Assembly: GCA_903919975.1 (NCBI GenBank)
Contig: CAIXKE010000059.1
Location: 1 to 34,817 of the forward strand
Origin: Akkermansiaceae bacterium
GTDB lineage: Bacteria > Verrucomicrobiota > Verrucomicrobiia > Verrucomicrobiales > Akkermansiaceae
DNA length: 34,817 nucleotides
Direction of reading: 5' to 3'
Position numbers and translations under genes: made by a program. Shown in pieces: positions 1 through 7,655 of the stretch; the stretch's first letter is position 1; the number at the start of each line of letters is the position of its first letter. The notes beneath the pieces were generated by a model. It did not search any database. It worked only from the letters and a program-made list of their open reading frames with translations, and was not told the DNA's origin.

Positions 1-572
1 AGGGATTCGATCAATCCGGTTTCCTCGCCGCAGATGTAGGCTCCGGCACCGCGATGGACGAATATCTCGAGGTCAAAGCCGGAACCTAACACGTTTTTCC
101 CGACGAAATTGCGCGATCGTGCTTCTTCGATGGCTTTTTCGACGATGAGCGCGGCTTCTGGAAACTCTTCGCGGATGTAGATGTAGGCCGTGTGAGCGCC
201 GACGGCGAAGGCGGAAATAACCATGCCCTCGACGAGTTGGTGCGGATCCTGATGGAGGATGTAGCGGTCCTTGAATGTGCCGGGCTCGGATTCATCGCCG
301 TTGCAAATCAGATAGACGGGTTTGGTGTTGTTAGGTGGGATGAATGTCCACTTCATGCCGGTGGGGAATCCCGCGCCGCCGCGGCCGCGCAGGCCGGCTT
401 TTTTCACTTCTTCGGTGATTTCCTTCGGTTGCATGGCGAAGGCTTTTTTCAAGTCCTCGTAGCCGCCCTCGCGGAGGTAACACTCAATGGAGGGATCCCA
501 ACCGATGCGGTCCACATTCTTGAAAATGAGCCGGTGTTCGCGTGGGTGGGGTGCTTTGGTGTAGGCGATCAT
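1..572 (-). CDS. nuoF: NADH-quinone oxidoreductase subunit F (NuoF), N-terminal part
   Basis: NuoF is the peripheral-arm subunit of complex I that binds FMN and NADH and passes electrons to a 4Fe-4S cluster. The reading frame starts at the ATG at 572-570 and stays open to the window edge, so about 190 residues of a protein usually 420-450 long are present. Visible hallmarks are [13 protein letters not shown] (FMN/NADH-binding loop), [14 protein letters not shown] and, near the edge, [17 protein letters not shown], all in family order. The C-terminal cluster-binding half lies outside the window. It begins only 5 bases after the vapC stop codon, so it is probably co-transcribed with the toxin-antitoxin pair and nuoE. 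No Shine-Dalgarno is visible. The identification is very secure. Confidence 0.95.
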   Translation of the reverse strand, partial: MIAYTKAPHPREHRLIFKNVDRIGWDPSIECYLREGGYEDLKKAFAMQPKEITEEVKKAGLRGRGGAGFPTGMKWTFIPPNNTKPVYLICNGDESEPGTFKDRYILHQDPHQLVEGMVISAFAVGAHTAYIYIREEFPEAALIVEKAIEEARSRNFVGKNVLGSGFDLEIFVHRGAGAYICGEETGLIES

Positions 573-577
573 GGAAA

Positions 578-970
578 TCAGTCGATGGTTGGAATGGCCT
601 CCAGCATGAGGCCGTGGGGGACGAAGCGTTGGAAATCCTTGAGGTTGCGGGTGGCGACAACCTCGCGTTTGGCGAGGGCGGCGGCGGCGATCATGCAGTC
701 TGCATGTGAGCCCCGGCGACGCCCGGTGATGTGAAACAGGCGCGATGCCAATTCCGCCTGTTCCTCATCGAAAGGGCGGATGCCTCCTGCCAAGATCGAG
801 CGCATGGCGTCCTTCTGGCTGTTGGAGTGCGGGCCGTTGAGGAACTCGGACCATGCGACCGATGAGGTGGTGAGAATCCTGCCCTCCGACAACCATTCGC
901 GGATCAAAGGCACCTGCGGTGAATGTGCGGTGACGAGGTCGATTAGGATGTTGGTATCGAGATGAATCAT
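578..970 (-). CDS. vapC: VapC-type PIN-domain toxin (ribonuclease)
   Basis: A 130-residue PIN-domain protein. VapC toxins are Mg2+-dependent endoribonucleases, commonly cutting tRNA or rRNA, and are neutralised by a cognate VapB. The acidic residues expected in a PIN active site are visible: D5 (MIHLDTN), E42 (WSEFLNG), D91 ([11 protein letters not shown]) and D112 (TRNLKDF). The start at 970 is chosen because ATG overlaps the antitoxin stop in an ATGA junction, a standard sign of translational coupling; an upstream in-frame start at 982 would lie inside vapB. The gene sits between nuoE and nuoF and ends 5 bases before nuoF. All catalytic residues are intact, so it should be active. The target cannot be inferred from sequence. 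Confidence 0.88.
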   Translation of the reverse strand: MIHLDTNILIDLVTAHSPQVPLIREWLSEGRILTTSSVAWSEFLNGPHSNSQKDAMRSILAGGIRPFDEEQAELASRLFHITGRRRGSHADCMIAAAALAKREVVATRNLKDFQRFVPHGLMLEAIPTID

Positions 971-1257
971 GCTTCCCACCAATATTTTTTGGCGTTTCGT
1001 TCGGCGACCATGGCACTGCGGTAGGTGGCGGCCTCGTCAGTGGCAAGACCGCCGCCGTTTTGGAGCCAATCCAGAGCCTCCAAGGGCTTGGGAGCGCTGG
1101 TTTCCCGGTCCGAACGTTCCTTCATCTCGCGCACAGCGCGGCGGATCACCTCGGCCTTCGAGGCGTGCAGGCGTTCGCTGAGTTCGTCCAAGGCTTGGAT
1201 GGTCCCGCCATCCAAGGCCATGCTGGTGCGGGTCAATTTGTAAGTGGTCTTGCTCAT
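967..1257 (-). CDS. vapB: VapB-like antitoxin (ribbon-helix-helix family)
   Basis: A 96-residue partner of the downstream PIN toxin. The N-terminal half, with a basic strand (KTTYKLTRTSMALD) followed by helices (ALDELSERLHASKAEVIRRAVREM), has the pattern of a CopG/Arc-type ribbon-helix-helix DNA-binding domain. The C-terminal part, with acidic and Trp/Tyr-rich segments ending KKYWWEA, would wrap the toxin. The ATG at 1257 is preferred over an in-frame start at 1293 because the conserved domain starts here and the upstream bases carry a palindromic operator candidate overlapping a promoter candidate. As a DNA-binding antitoxin it probably represses its own operon. The stop codon overlaps the vapC start. 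Confidence 0.82.
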   Translation of the reverse strand: MSKTTYKLTRTSMALDGGTIQALDELSERLHASKAEVIRRAVREMKERSDRETSAPKPLEALDWLQNGGGLATDEAATYRSAMVAERNAKKYWWEA

Positions 1258-1259
1258 GT

Positions 1260-1293
1260 GGTAATTAATGGAGTAACTCATTACCGGGTGCAA
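1260..1293 (-). promoter_or_regulatory. Candidate vapBC promoter and palindromic operator
   Basis: Read on the minus strand, TTGCAC (1293-1288) and CATTAA (1270-1265) are separated by 17 bases and could be -35 and -10 elements. Overlapping them is a nested inverted repeat: GGTAAT at 1260-1265 with ATTACC at 1280-1285, and inside it an imperfect palindrome at 1266-1283 (TAATGGAGT / ACTCATTA). It lies only 2 bases upstream of the vapB start. Autorepression through such palindromes is usual for ribbon-helix-helix antitoxins; here it is inferred. Confidence 0.5.
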
Positions 1294-1302
1294 GCGTTAT
1301 TT

Positions 1303-1875
1303 TCAAACGGTTGGATATTTCGCGAGTAGTTCCTCGGCTTTGTCGGTGGCGATGCCTTCGTGGAAATCATCGTTGACCATGCAGACGGGAGCCGTTCCGC
1401 AGGAGGCTAGGCACTCGGCGAACTCGACGGAGAAGTTTCCGCAAGGTGAGACGGCGACTGGATGGTGGTGGGAATCCATCGTTGAGCGGTCGATGCCGGT
1501 GAGCTCGCACAAGCGCTCCATCAGCTCATGAGAGCCACCCATGGCGCAGGAGAGTGTGCGGCAGACGCGGATATGAAATTTGCCGGGAGCGGTCTGACGA
1601 AAGCCGGGGTAAAATGTGACGACTTCGAGGACTTTGATCGGCTCGAGATCGAGTTTTTTCGCCACCCAATCGATGGCGGAGGCTGAGATGTATCCAAACT
1701 TGTGCTGGACGATGTGCAGCAACGGCAAGGTAGCGGAGCGCTTGCTGGCAGGGTAATGCGAGATGCGTTCGTCGGCCGCGGCCTCGAGTTCGGGAGTCAC
1801 CTCAAACGGCGCGAAAAACTTCGAGCCCGGGGTCTCATGCGAGGCGGTGTTTTCTTCGAGTGATGCGTGGGACAT
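1303..1875 (-). CDS. nuoE: NADH-quinone oxidoreductase subunit E (NuoE)
   Basis: NuoE is the thioredoxin-fold 2Fe-2S subunit of complex I that pairs with NuoF. The protein has 190 residues, slightly longer than typical (about 160-180) because of an extra roughly 20-residue polar N-terminus. The four cluster ligands are visible as Cx4C (C105 and C110, in CRTLSC) and Cx3C (C155 and C159, in ECLASCGTAP). The family segment EVVTFYPGF precedes them. The gene lies downstream of nuoD with the GxxExxY cassette in between, and vapBC separates it from nuoF. The start at 1875 gives MSHASLEEN and has no Shine-Dalgarno. Identification is secure. Confidence 0.95.
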   Translation of the reverse strand: MSHASLEENTASHETPGSKFFAPFEVTPELEAAADERISHYPASKRSATLPLLHIVQHKFGYISASAIDWVAKKLDLEPIKVLEVVTFYPGFRQTAPGKFHIRVCRTLSCAMGGSHELMERLCELTGIDRSTMDSHHHPVAVSPCGNFSVEFAECLASCGTAPVCMVNDDFHEGIATDKAEELLAKYPTV

Positions 1876-1889
1876 GGGAGAGATTATTT

Positions 1890-1922
1890 AGCCGCAAAGA
1901 GGAAAAAGAAGGGCGCAAAAAG
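1890..1922 (+). repeat. 33-bp repeat, copy 1 (direct)
   Basis: The unit begins AGCCGCAAA and ends GGCGCAAAAAG, with a purine-rich middle. It is 29 or so of 33 bases identical to copy 2 at 1964-1996 in the same orientation, and 28 of 33 to copy 3 at 2392-2424 in inverted orientation. Similarity to copy 2 extends about 12 bases further out, starting at 1878 and 1952. Confidence 0.8.
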
Positions 1923-1963
1923 TTTGGAGTTTAGAGGCGCTTGAGTTGTGTGAGAGATTTTTT

Positions 1964-1996
1964 AGCCGCAAAAAGGAATAAGAGGGGCGCGAAATG
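1964..1996 (+). repeat. 33-bp repeat, copy 2 (direct), abutting the GxxExxY stop codon
   Basis: Same unit as copy 1, beginning AGCCGCAAA. It ends exactly one base before the stop codon of the GxxExxY gene (1997-1999). Together with the inverted copy 3 it forms terminal inverted repeats around that gene. Confidence 0.8.
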
Positions 1997-2404
1997 TTAG
2001 GCTTCGGAAATTATGTCGAGATCTTTGGAGAGTGCGTATTTTTTGATTTGGAGGATTGGAGCACCGAAGTTGATCAGAAGCCCGTGCTCTTTGCGTGAGG
2101 CTCGGAGGTAGCCGAGCAGTTGGGCAACGTGTTCGCCGAGCAATGTTTTCACCGCTTTCAGCTCGATGATCAATTCATCGGCGACAAGTAAATCCACATC
2201 GAGATTACCCAGCAAAGTTCCATCCTCATCAAAAACTGACAAGGCAGGCTGTTGTTGAGTATCAATCCCCAGTTTCCGGAGACGACCGGCCAATCCATTC
2301 TCGTAAATCTTCTCCTTGTGGCCGTGGCGCAGAAATCTGTGGAGAGCGAAGGAGCATTCCCTCACCTGATCACATAATTCAAAAATCGGATCTTTTTGCG
2401 CCAT
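1997..2404 (-). CDS. GxxExxY family protein (PD-(D/E)xK-like fold)
   Basis: A 135-residue protein carrying the family-defining motif at G28, E31 and Y34 (GHKEKIY). Further on, a D71 in NLDVDLLV and E81-L-K83 in IIELKAV form a D...ExK arrangement, as in PD-(D/E)xK nuclease folds, to which this family is related. Its cellular role is not established. The gene lies between nuoD and nuoE on their strand but has no known link with complex I. It is bounded by inverted 33-bp repeats: copy 3 contains the start codon and encodes the first residues MAQK, and copy 2 touches the stop. This suggests arrival as a self-contained cassette. The frame is intact. Confidence 0.85.
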   Translation of the reverse strand: MAQKDPIFELCDQVRECSFALHRFLRHGHKEKIYENGLAGRLRKLGIDTQQQPALSVFDEDGTLLGNLDVDLLVADELIIELKAVKTLLGEHVAQLLGYLRASRKEHGLLINFGAPILQIKKYALSKDLDIISEA

Positions 2405-2424
2405 TTTTGTTCTTTTTTGCGGCT
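2392..2424 (-). repeat. 33-bp repeat, copy 3 (inverted), containing the GxxExxY start codon
   Basis: Read on the minus strand it begins AGCCGCAAAAAAG and ends GGCGCAAAAAG. It matches copy 1 at 28 of 33 positions but in opposite orientation. The last 13 bases are the first codons of the GxxExxY gene. The nuoD stop codon lies just 11 bases outside the unit, so the cassette boundary falls directly after nuoD. Confidence 0.78.
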
Positions 2425-2435
2425 GAAAAATAAAA

Positions 2436-3695
2436 TCATCGATCGCACTCGCCCATGACGAAATCGAGCGAGCCGAGAATAGCGGGGATGTCGGAAACCA
2501 TGTGGCCGGGGAGCAATTTGGAACAGATCGACAGATTGCAGAACGAGGGGCTGCGGATTTTCAGGCGGTAGGGAACACCGCCGCCCTTGGAGTGAATGAA
2601 GAAACCGAGTTCGCCCTTGGGGTTTTCCGCAGCGAAGTAAACCTCGCCTGCGGGGGCATCCACACCTTGAGTGGAGACGATGAAGTGGTGGATCAGTTCT
2701 TCCATCGACATCATGACGCGCTCTTTGTCAGGCAGCATGCTTTTCGAATCTGCTAAATTCACCGGGCCGGATGGCATCGTATCGAGCACTTGGCGACAGA
2801 GGTGGATTGATTGCCGCATTTCCTCCATGCGGATTTGATAGCGTGCGTAGCAATCGCCTTCTTCCGTGATGGCGACATCAAATTGATAGTTTTCGTAGCC
2901 GAGATAAGGACTGTCCTTGCGGAGATCGCGGGCGACTCCGGAGGCGCGTAAATTCGGGCCGGTGAGACCGAAGGAGATGGCGGATTCGCGCGAGATGATC
3001 CCGACGTCCACCATGCGGTCCATGAAGATTTTGTTTTTATCTAGCAATTTCGAGACTTCGCCGATGGTGACCTCGCATTCGCCGAGGAACTTGCGAACGG
3101 AAGCTTCGAAACCGGGTGGCATGTCGCGGAGTTGGCCGCCGACGCGGGTGTAGGATGTGGTGAAGCGCGCGCCGGTGAGTTGTTCGCAGAGATTGTAGAT
3201 TTTTTCCCGCTCGGTGAAGGTGTAGAGGAAGACGGTCATCGCTCCGACATCCATGGCGCAGACGCCGACTCCAAGCATGTGTGAGGAAATGCGGGCGAGT
3301 TCGCAGCAAAGGACGCGCAACGCTTGGCCGCGCGGTGGCAGCGTCCAATCCATGAGTTTTTCAACGGCGCAGGCGTAGGCGACGTTGTTGGCAAGCGGCG
3401 CGAGGTAATCCAACCGATCCGTGTAGGGCACGAACTGGTTGTAATGCATGTTTTCCGCGATTTTCTCGTCGCCGCGGTGGAGGAATCCGACATCGGGGTC
3501 CGCTTTGTAGATCACCTCGCCGTCCAGCTCCAGGATCAGGCGCAGGACGCCATGGGTTGCGGGGTGAGAGGGGCCCATGTTGAGAACCATGCGTTCGCCG
3601 ACGAGGTCGTCGGTTTCCGCATGGTAACTGCCCGCAGCCGCGGCGGCGCGGGCGATGTTATCGGGGGCTTCGATTTCTTTGGTGGAATTGCTCAT
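2436..3695 (-). CDS. nuoD: NADH-quinone oxidoreductase subunit D (NuoD)
   Basis: NuoD is the 49-kDa subunit of complex I; with NuoB it forms the quinone-reduction site and is homologous to the NiFe-hydrogenase large subunit. The protein has 419 residues. The diagnostic NMGPSHPATHGVLR lies at about residues 39-52, followed by the conserved GFLHRGDEK and VPYTDRLDYL segments, and it ends SLDFVMGECDR as family members do. The ATG at 3695 is preferred over a TTG at 3722, because the extra residues (MRAYSRATG) are not family-like. The about 35-residue N-terminal tail before the core is variable in the family. nuoC is absent upstream; an unknown P-loop ATPase gene is there instead. No fused NuoC domain is present. 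Confidence 0.96.
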   Translation of the reverse strand: MSNSTKEIEAPDNIARAAAAAGSYHAETDDLVGERMVLNMGPSHPATHGVLRLILELDGEVIYKADPDVGFLHRGDEKIAENMHYNQFVPYTDRLDYLAPLANNVAYACAVEKLMDWTLPPRGQALRVLCCELARISSHMLGVGVCAMDVGAMTVFLYTFTEREKIYNLCEQLTGARFTTSYTRVGGQLRDMPPGFEASVRKFLGECEVTIGEVSKLLDKNKIFMDRMVDVGIISRESAISFGLTGPNLRASGVARDLRKDSPYLGYENYQFDVAITEEGDCYARYQIRMEEMRQSIHLCRQVLDTMPSGPVNLADSKSMLPDKERVMMSMEELIHHFIVSTQGVDAPAGEVYFAAENPKGELGFFIHSKGGGVPYRLKIRSPSFCNLSICSKLLPGHMVSDIPAILGSLDFVMGECDR

Positions 3696-3755
3696 GCCAG
3701 TGGCGCGGGAATAAGCGCGCAAAGAGGTCGGGTTCGCAAGGGGTTTGTGAAATTT

Positions 3756-5030
3756 TTACACTTGGTCCAGACCATACTGTGTGCGGAACTGCCGCAGAAG
3801 ATCATCCGCGCGGGCGGTATCTTGGGTTTTCAGGGTTTCGGGAGTTTTCTGGGGCGATGAAGTGTCGGCTTCAGTCTGGCCTGAGGGATCGGGAGTGGCG
3901 GCGGGTTTGCTCGATTGCGCGTCCATCGCGGAGGCCTTTAACCAAGCGATTCCTGCGGCATTGATCAGACCGCGGGCGTGGGTTCCTGCGGTGGCGCGAT
4001 CCAGTCGCGAGAGGACACTCGCCCCCAATCCGGGCACTCTTGATTCGAGCAGAGCGACCATTTCCTCCTCGGTCAACGGGGCGATTTCCACCACTACTTC
4101 GGAGAGTCGATCGACCAGGCCATTGCTCAGACGGGGCGCAAAGGCGTTTTCCCAGACATCTTGATTGATGGAAAGGATCACATCGAGGCGCTGGATGGAA
4201 TGACGCAGGGTAGCAAGAAAAGCCGCCAATCTGAGGGCCGCGGGCTCATCCGTGGAGAATCCTTCGAGTTCATCGGCCACCAGAACGACGCGCACGAGTT
4301 GCGACAACATGCCGATCAATGCTTCGAGTCGCCCCATCATCACGGCGGGAGTGGGATTTCCTGCATGCACGGTTTCCGTGAGCGTCCTGAGTCGAACCGG
4401 ATTTTCCAGTGGTGCTGCGGCGAAGTGAAACAAGGCATCCACCCAGAATACGACGTCGCAGAGCGGAAGATTGCAATTTTGCGCGAGTTCGGCGCTGAGT
4501 CGGTGGCCAAGCACTTCAAAATTCTCGTGAGTCCACTGGGCGGTCACGGCAGTTGGATCATGAAAGTCGAAGGTTTTGACCGGCCGTGTCCGCAATGCGG
4601 TGATTGCGCCTTCGCGATCTTGGCTGGGAACCTCGCCGGATACGACCAGTGGCTGCAAAGCGGAGGCAAAAAGACGGCGCGCCACCGTGTCCAAAACACA
4701 AAGGCCGCCAGCTGCTGGAAGCGGGCGCAGCAGATGGCGCAATGCGTCATCGATGACTGTAGCCGCTTCAATCTGGCTGCCGAATGCGGGGTGCAGCGGA
4801 ATGAATTCGTGACTGGCACCGAGTTGGTGCTCGATGCGCGAGAGCAGGTGAGTCTTGCCGTGACCGGCGCGGGGCGCGCGCAGAAGAATGCATCGCCCGG
4901 TTTTCTCCAGCGGAACCGAGAGCGCACCGTGAAGAATTTCATAGGCCCGTCGATTCACCGGTTCCGCATGCGCAGACGGCAGGCGGCCGAGAGTCTCAAA
5001 CAGCATTTCAAACGGATGTTCGTTGGCCAT
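3756..5030 (-). CDS. P-loop ATPase of unknown function (AAA/STAND-like), upstream of nuoD
   Basis: A 424-residue protein I cannot assign to a named family. A Walker A is visible at about residues 52-60 (APRAGHGKT) followed by HLLSRI, a Walker B at about 247-254 (RVVLVADELE), and an asparagine in ILSINQDVWEN (about 285) that could be sensor 1. After it comes a helical region with PLTEEEMVALLESRV resembling an AAA lid. The last 60 residues are a polar, low-complexity linker and a short helix (LLRQFRTQYGL). No signal peptide or membrane segment is seen. It ends 60 bases before nuoD on the same strand, so it may head this part of the nuo transcript. The start at 5030 is the only good ATG. It might serve assembly or regulation, but nothing in the sequence proves this. 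Confidence 0.75.
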   Translation of the reverse strand: MANEHPFEMLFETLGRLPSAHAEPVNRRAYEILHGALSVPLEKTGRCILLRAPRAGHGKTHLLSRIEHQLGASHEFIPLHPAFGSQIEAATVIDDALRHLLRPLPAAGGLCVLDTVARRLFASALQPLVVSGEVPSQDREGAITALRTRPVKTFDFHDPTAVTAQWTHENFEVLGHRLSAELAQNCNLPLCDVVFWVDALFHFAAAPLENPVRLRTLTETVHAGNPTPAVMMGRLEALIGMLSQLVRVVLVADELEGFSTDEPAALRLAAFLATLRHSIQRLDVILSINQDVWENAFAPRLSNGLVDRLSEVVVEIAPLTEEEMVALLESRVPGLGASVLSRLDRATAGTHARGLINAAGIAWLKASAMDAQSSKPAATPDPSGQTEADTSSPQKTPETLKTQDTARADDLLRQFRTQYGLDQV

Positions 5031-5178
5031 GGGGTGGGGCGCACAGTGCGTACGAATACTGCACGCTGACTCGGAAATTCACAAGAACAGAGGGCGAGAA
5101 ACGTGTTTTATCCTGTAAAATCATCCCGCTTGATGGATTCGCTCTGGCATTTTGCGGGCGCTCTGCTCTGATTTTGGC

Positions 5179-5697
5179 ATGAAATGTTATCTCATCATGA
5201 CGGTGCTTGGCTGTGATCGTCCGGGGCTTGTGAGTTCGCTCGCGGATACGGTGGCCAAGCATGGTGGCAACTGGCTTGAAAGCCGCATGGCCCGATTGGC
5301 CGGACAATTCGCCGGAATCGTCCGCATCGAATGCCCTGAGTCTGCCATCGATGCATTGCTTGCCGAGCTCCAATCCACGGCAAGCTCAGGCGTCACTGGC
5401 CTTAGCGTGCAAGCCGTCCGCGAAGCAGTGCAAGAACCTGCGAAGCGCCGGACTCTGGTGGTGGACGTGATGGGCAACGACCGCCCAGGCATCGTCCGGG
5501 AACTCAGCTCCGCCATCGCCAAGGCTGGTGGAAACGTGGAGGAGCTCACCACCGGCCTTGAAAGCGCTCCGATGAGTGGACAGCCGATGTTTCGGGCGCG
5601 CGGCGTGATTTCCATTCCTGAAAACGCGCAAACCGAGATACTCACCGCCGCTATCGAGAATCTCGGTGGCGATCTGACGGTGGATGTTTCCGTCTAA
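5179..5697 (+). CDS. Tandem ACT-domain protein (GcvR-like)
   Basis: A 172-residue protein made of two ACT domains, about residues 2-80 and 92-170. Each begins with the same pattern: LGCDRPGLVSSLADTVAKHGG in the first and MGNDRPGIVRELSSAIAKAGG in the second, the ligand-binding loop typical of ACT modules. This architecture matches the glycine cleavage system repressor GcvR and related amino-acid-sensing proteins. No DNA-binding domain is present, so any regulation would be through a partner. The ATG at 5179 is chosen over a TTG at 5152, since the first beta strand (CYLIMTVLG) begins here. It is divergent from the ATPase gene, and its TAA overlaps the TAG of the convergent permease gene at 5694-5697. 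The specific ligand is unknown. Confidence 0.83.
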   Translation: MKCYLIMTVLGCDRPGLVSSLADTVAKHGGNWLESRMARLAGQFAGIVRIECPESAIDALLAELQSTASSGVTGLSVQAVREAVQEPAKRRTLVVDVMGNDRPGIVRELSSAIAKAGGNVEELTTGLESAPMSGQPMFRARGVISIPENAQTEILTAAIENLGGDLTVDVSV

Positions 5698-7526
5698 AAC
5701 GACCAGATCAGCGGGATCAAAGTGCAGGCCGTCACCCAGCAAATGACGTTCAGGGGGATGCCGACTCGCAGGAAATCGCTGAACCGATAGCCGCCCGGAC
5801 CATAAATCATCATGTGCGTCTGATAGCCCATCGGCAAAGCGAAAGCGCATGAAGCCCCCACGGTGACGGCCATGATGAACGGGCGGGAATTCACCCCGAG
5901 CTCGCCTGCGAGAGTCACGACGATGGGAATCATCATGACTGCGGTCGCGTTGTTGGATAATACTTCCGTCAGGCACAAGGTGAGTAGAAACACCAGCCAC
6001 AGCATCACGATGGGCATATGCTCGCGGGGGATCATGTGTTCCGTTAGGTCAACCAGTCCGCGGGCCAGCCACTCGGCGGTGCCCGTATTCTGCATCGCCA
6101 TCCCGAGGCCTAACAACCCGTAAAGCATCAAGAGCACCTGCCAGTCGATGCTTGCATAGGCTTCGCGCGGAGACATTACCTTCAGCCATAATAATGCCAA
6201 TGCCCCGACCATCGCCGCGTAATGAATCGGCACGGCTGGAATCGACGGATACGAACTGTGCAGGAGATCGGTAATGGTGGCGGTCAGGACGACACCCACC
6301 AGCGCCGACCAAGCGAGGGTGACATGGAGCGGACGATGATGGCGAACCTCCTCCGAGGTCGGCTCATCCGGGGTATCGGTCAACAAGAAGTCCCGAGTAG
6401 ATTCCAGGGCCTCAAGGTTGTTGCGAGCGGTGATGACCAGCAGGGTATCGCCGATTTCGAGCGGAAGTTCGGCGATGCGGGCGGTGATGTTGATGCCGTT
6501 GCGGTGCACGGCGAGCACCACGCTGTTGTAGCGTTGGCGGAAATCCGCTTGGGCGAGCGTATGACCGATCAGTGAGGATTCATCGCGCACCACGAGTTCG
6601 GATACAATGCCGTCCACTTGGGAGAGCACCTCGGCGCCGATGTTTGTGAACAAGACCTCCGGTTTCGTGGCCCCACCGCGGCGGCGGTGAATGGCGACGA
6701 GAAACCGATCGTTTTTCTCCACGATGATCGAGGACAATGGAAGCATCACGCGGGCGCCCTTGCGGCGGATTTCTAGAACATGGATCCCGGCAGCCCGGTC
6801 GCCGAGCGCCGTGTCAGTGAGGAGTTGACCAATGATGGGTGACTCACCACCGATCAGAAGATGATAGAGCGGAGTAGTGCGGTAGTCGATTTCCAGACTG
6901 CCGGTGATCGACGAGCGTGCAGGAATCAGTTTTGGCCCGAAAATCGTCAAGTAGCCGATGCCGGCGATCGCCATCGGAATCCCCAGGGGTGCCAGTTCGA
7001 ACATCGTGAGCGGAGCTACGTGGAGATCCCGCAAGGCACCGCTGACGAGCAGATTTGTCGATGTGCCGATGAGTGTGCAGCATCCGCCCAGGATCGAGGC
7101 ATACGAGAGCGGCATGAGCAGGCGGGAGGCTGCGATGTTCTTTGAGCGGGCGAACCCTAGGGTCACTGGCAGCAGGATTGCCACGATGGCCGTGTTGTTC
7201 ATCCATGCGCTGAAGAAGGCGGTCACCAATGAGAAAGATAGAATCGCCCAGCGGATGTTTCCAGAAAGCCGGTCCCGAAGCAATTTTCCGATGTGATCGA
7301 CGGCACCGGAGCGCTCCAAGGCACCGCCGATGACGAACAACGACGCGATCGTGAGAGGCGCCTCGTTTTGAAACACCTTGGTCATTTGCGAGGGATCCAC
7401 CAAGCCCAGCGCCACCACCAAGCACAGAATCGAAAGCGCGAGCACATCGGGAGCCGCCCATTCGCGAATAAACGCAACGAGCGTGAGAACGATAACCAGT
7501 AGCGTGAGGGCGATCTCGAGAGTCAT
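5694..7526 (-). CDS. SLC13/DASS-family permease with TrkA-C domains
   Basis: A 610-residue inner-membrane transporter. The N-terminal half has five or six hydrophobic segments including SAWMNNTAIVAI and the TLIGTSTNLLVSG loop. A cytoplasmic insert follows (about residues 215-385) that contains two RCK_C/TrkA-C-like modules, with the pattern ERNDRFLVAI and then EIGDTLLVIT. The C-terminal half repeats the fold with EVLSNNATAVMM and PMGYQTHMMIYGPGGY. This arrangement is typical of SLC13-like sodium/anion symporters for sulfate, citrate or other dicarboxylates; the substrate cannot be decided from sequence. TrkA-C insertions suggest gating by a bound ligand. The gene is convergent with the ACT gene and divergent from the reductase gene at 7656. 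Confidence 0.88.
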   Translation of the reverse strand: MTLEIALTLLVIVLTLVAFIREWAAPDVLALSILCLVVALGLVDPSQMTKVFQNEAPLTIASLFVIGGALERSGAVDHIGKLLRDRLSGNIRWAILSFSLVTAFFSAWMNNTAIVAILLPVTLGFARSKNIAASRLLMPLSYASILGGCCTLIGTSTNLLVSGALRDLHVAPLTMFELAPLGIPMAIAGIGYLTIFGPKLIPARSSITGSLEIDYRTTPLYHLLIGGESPIIGQLLTDTALGDRAAGIHVLEIRRKGARVMLPLSSIIVEKNDRFLVAIHRRRGGATKPEVLFTNIGAEVLSQVDGIVSELVVRDESSLIGHTLAQADFRQRYNSVVLAVHRNGINITARIAELPLEIGDTLLVITARNNLEALESTRDFLLTDTPDEPTSEEVRHHRPLHVTLAWSALVGVVLTATITDLLHSSYPSIPAVPIHYAAMVGALALLWLKVMSPREAYASIDWQVLLMLYGLLGLGMAMQNTGTAEWLARGLVDLTEHMIPREHMPIVMLWLVFLLTLCLTEVLSNNATAVMMIPIVVTLAGELGVNSRPFIMAVTVGASCAFALPMGYQTHMMIYGPGGYRFSDFLRVGIPLNVICWVTACTLIPLIWSF

Positions 7527-7655
7527 GGCGAAACCATCGCCCGGAGCGAGGTGGCAACCTCCATGAACCGTCCGGGCGGATTTGGCAAGGCCGGGATCAG
7601 GTCAAATCCACGCATGGAGTCTTGCGCTGGGAATCCTAAAATCCCATCTTTCGAC

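Noticed and set aside
5040-5050. Palindrome CGCAC-A-GTGCG upstream of the P-loop ATPase start
   Set aside because: Only 5 bp per arm in GC-rich DNA; expected by chance too often to report as an operator.
4161-5069. Long plus-strand open frame opposite the P-loop ATPase gene
   Set aside because: Antisense shadow of a gene with clear P-loop motifs; its translation has low-complexity character and no domain.
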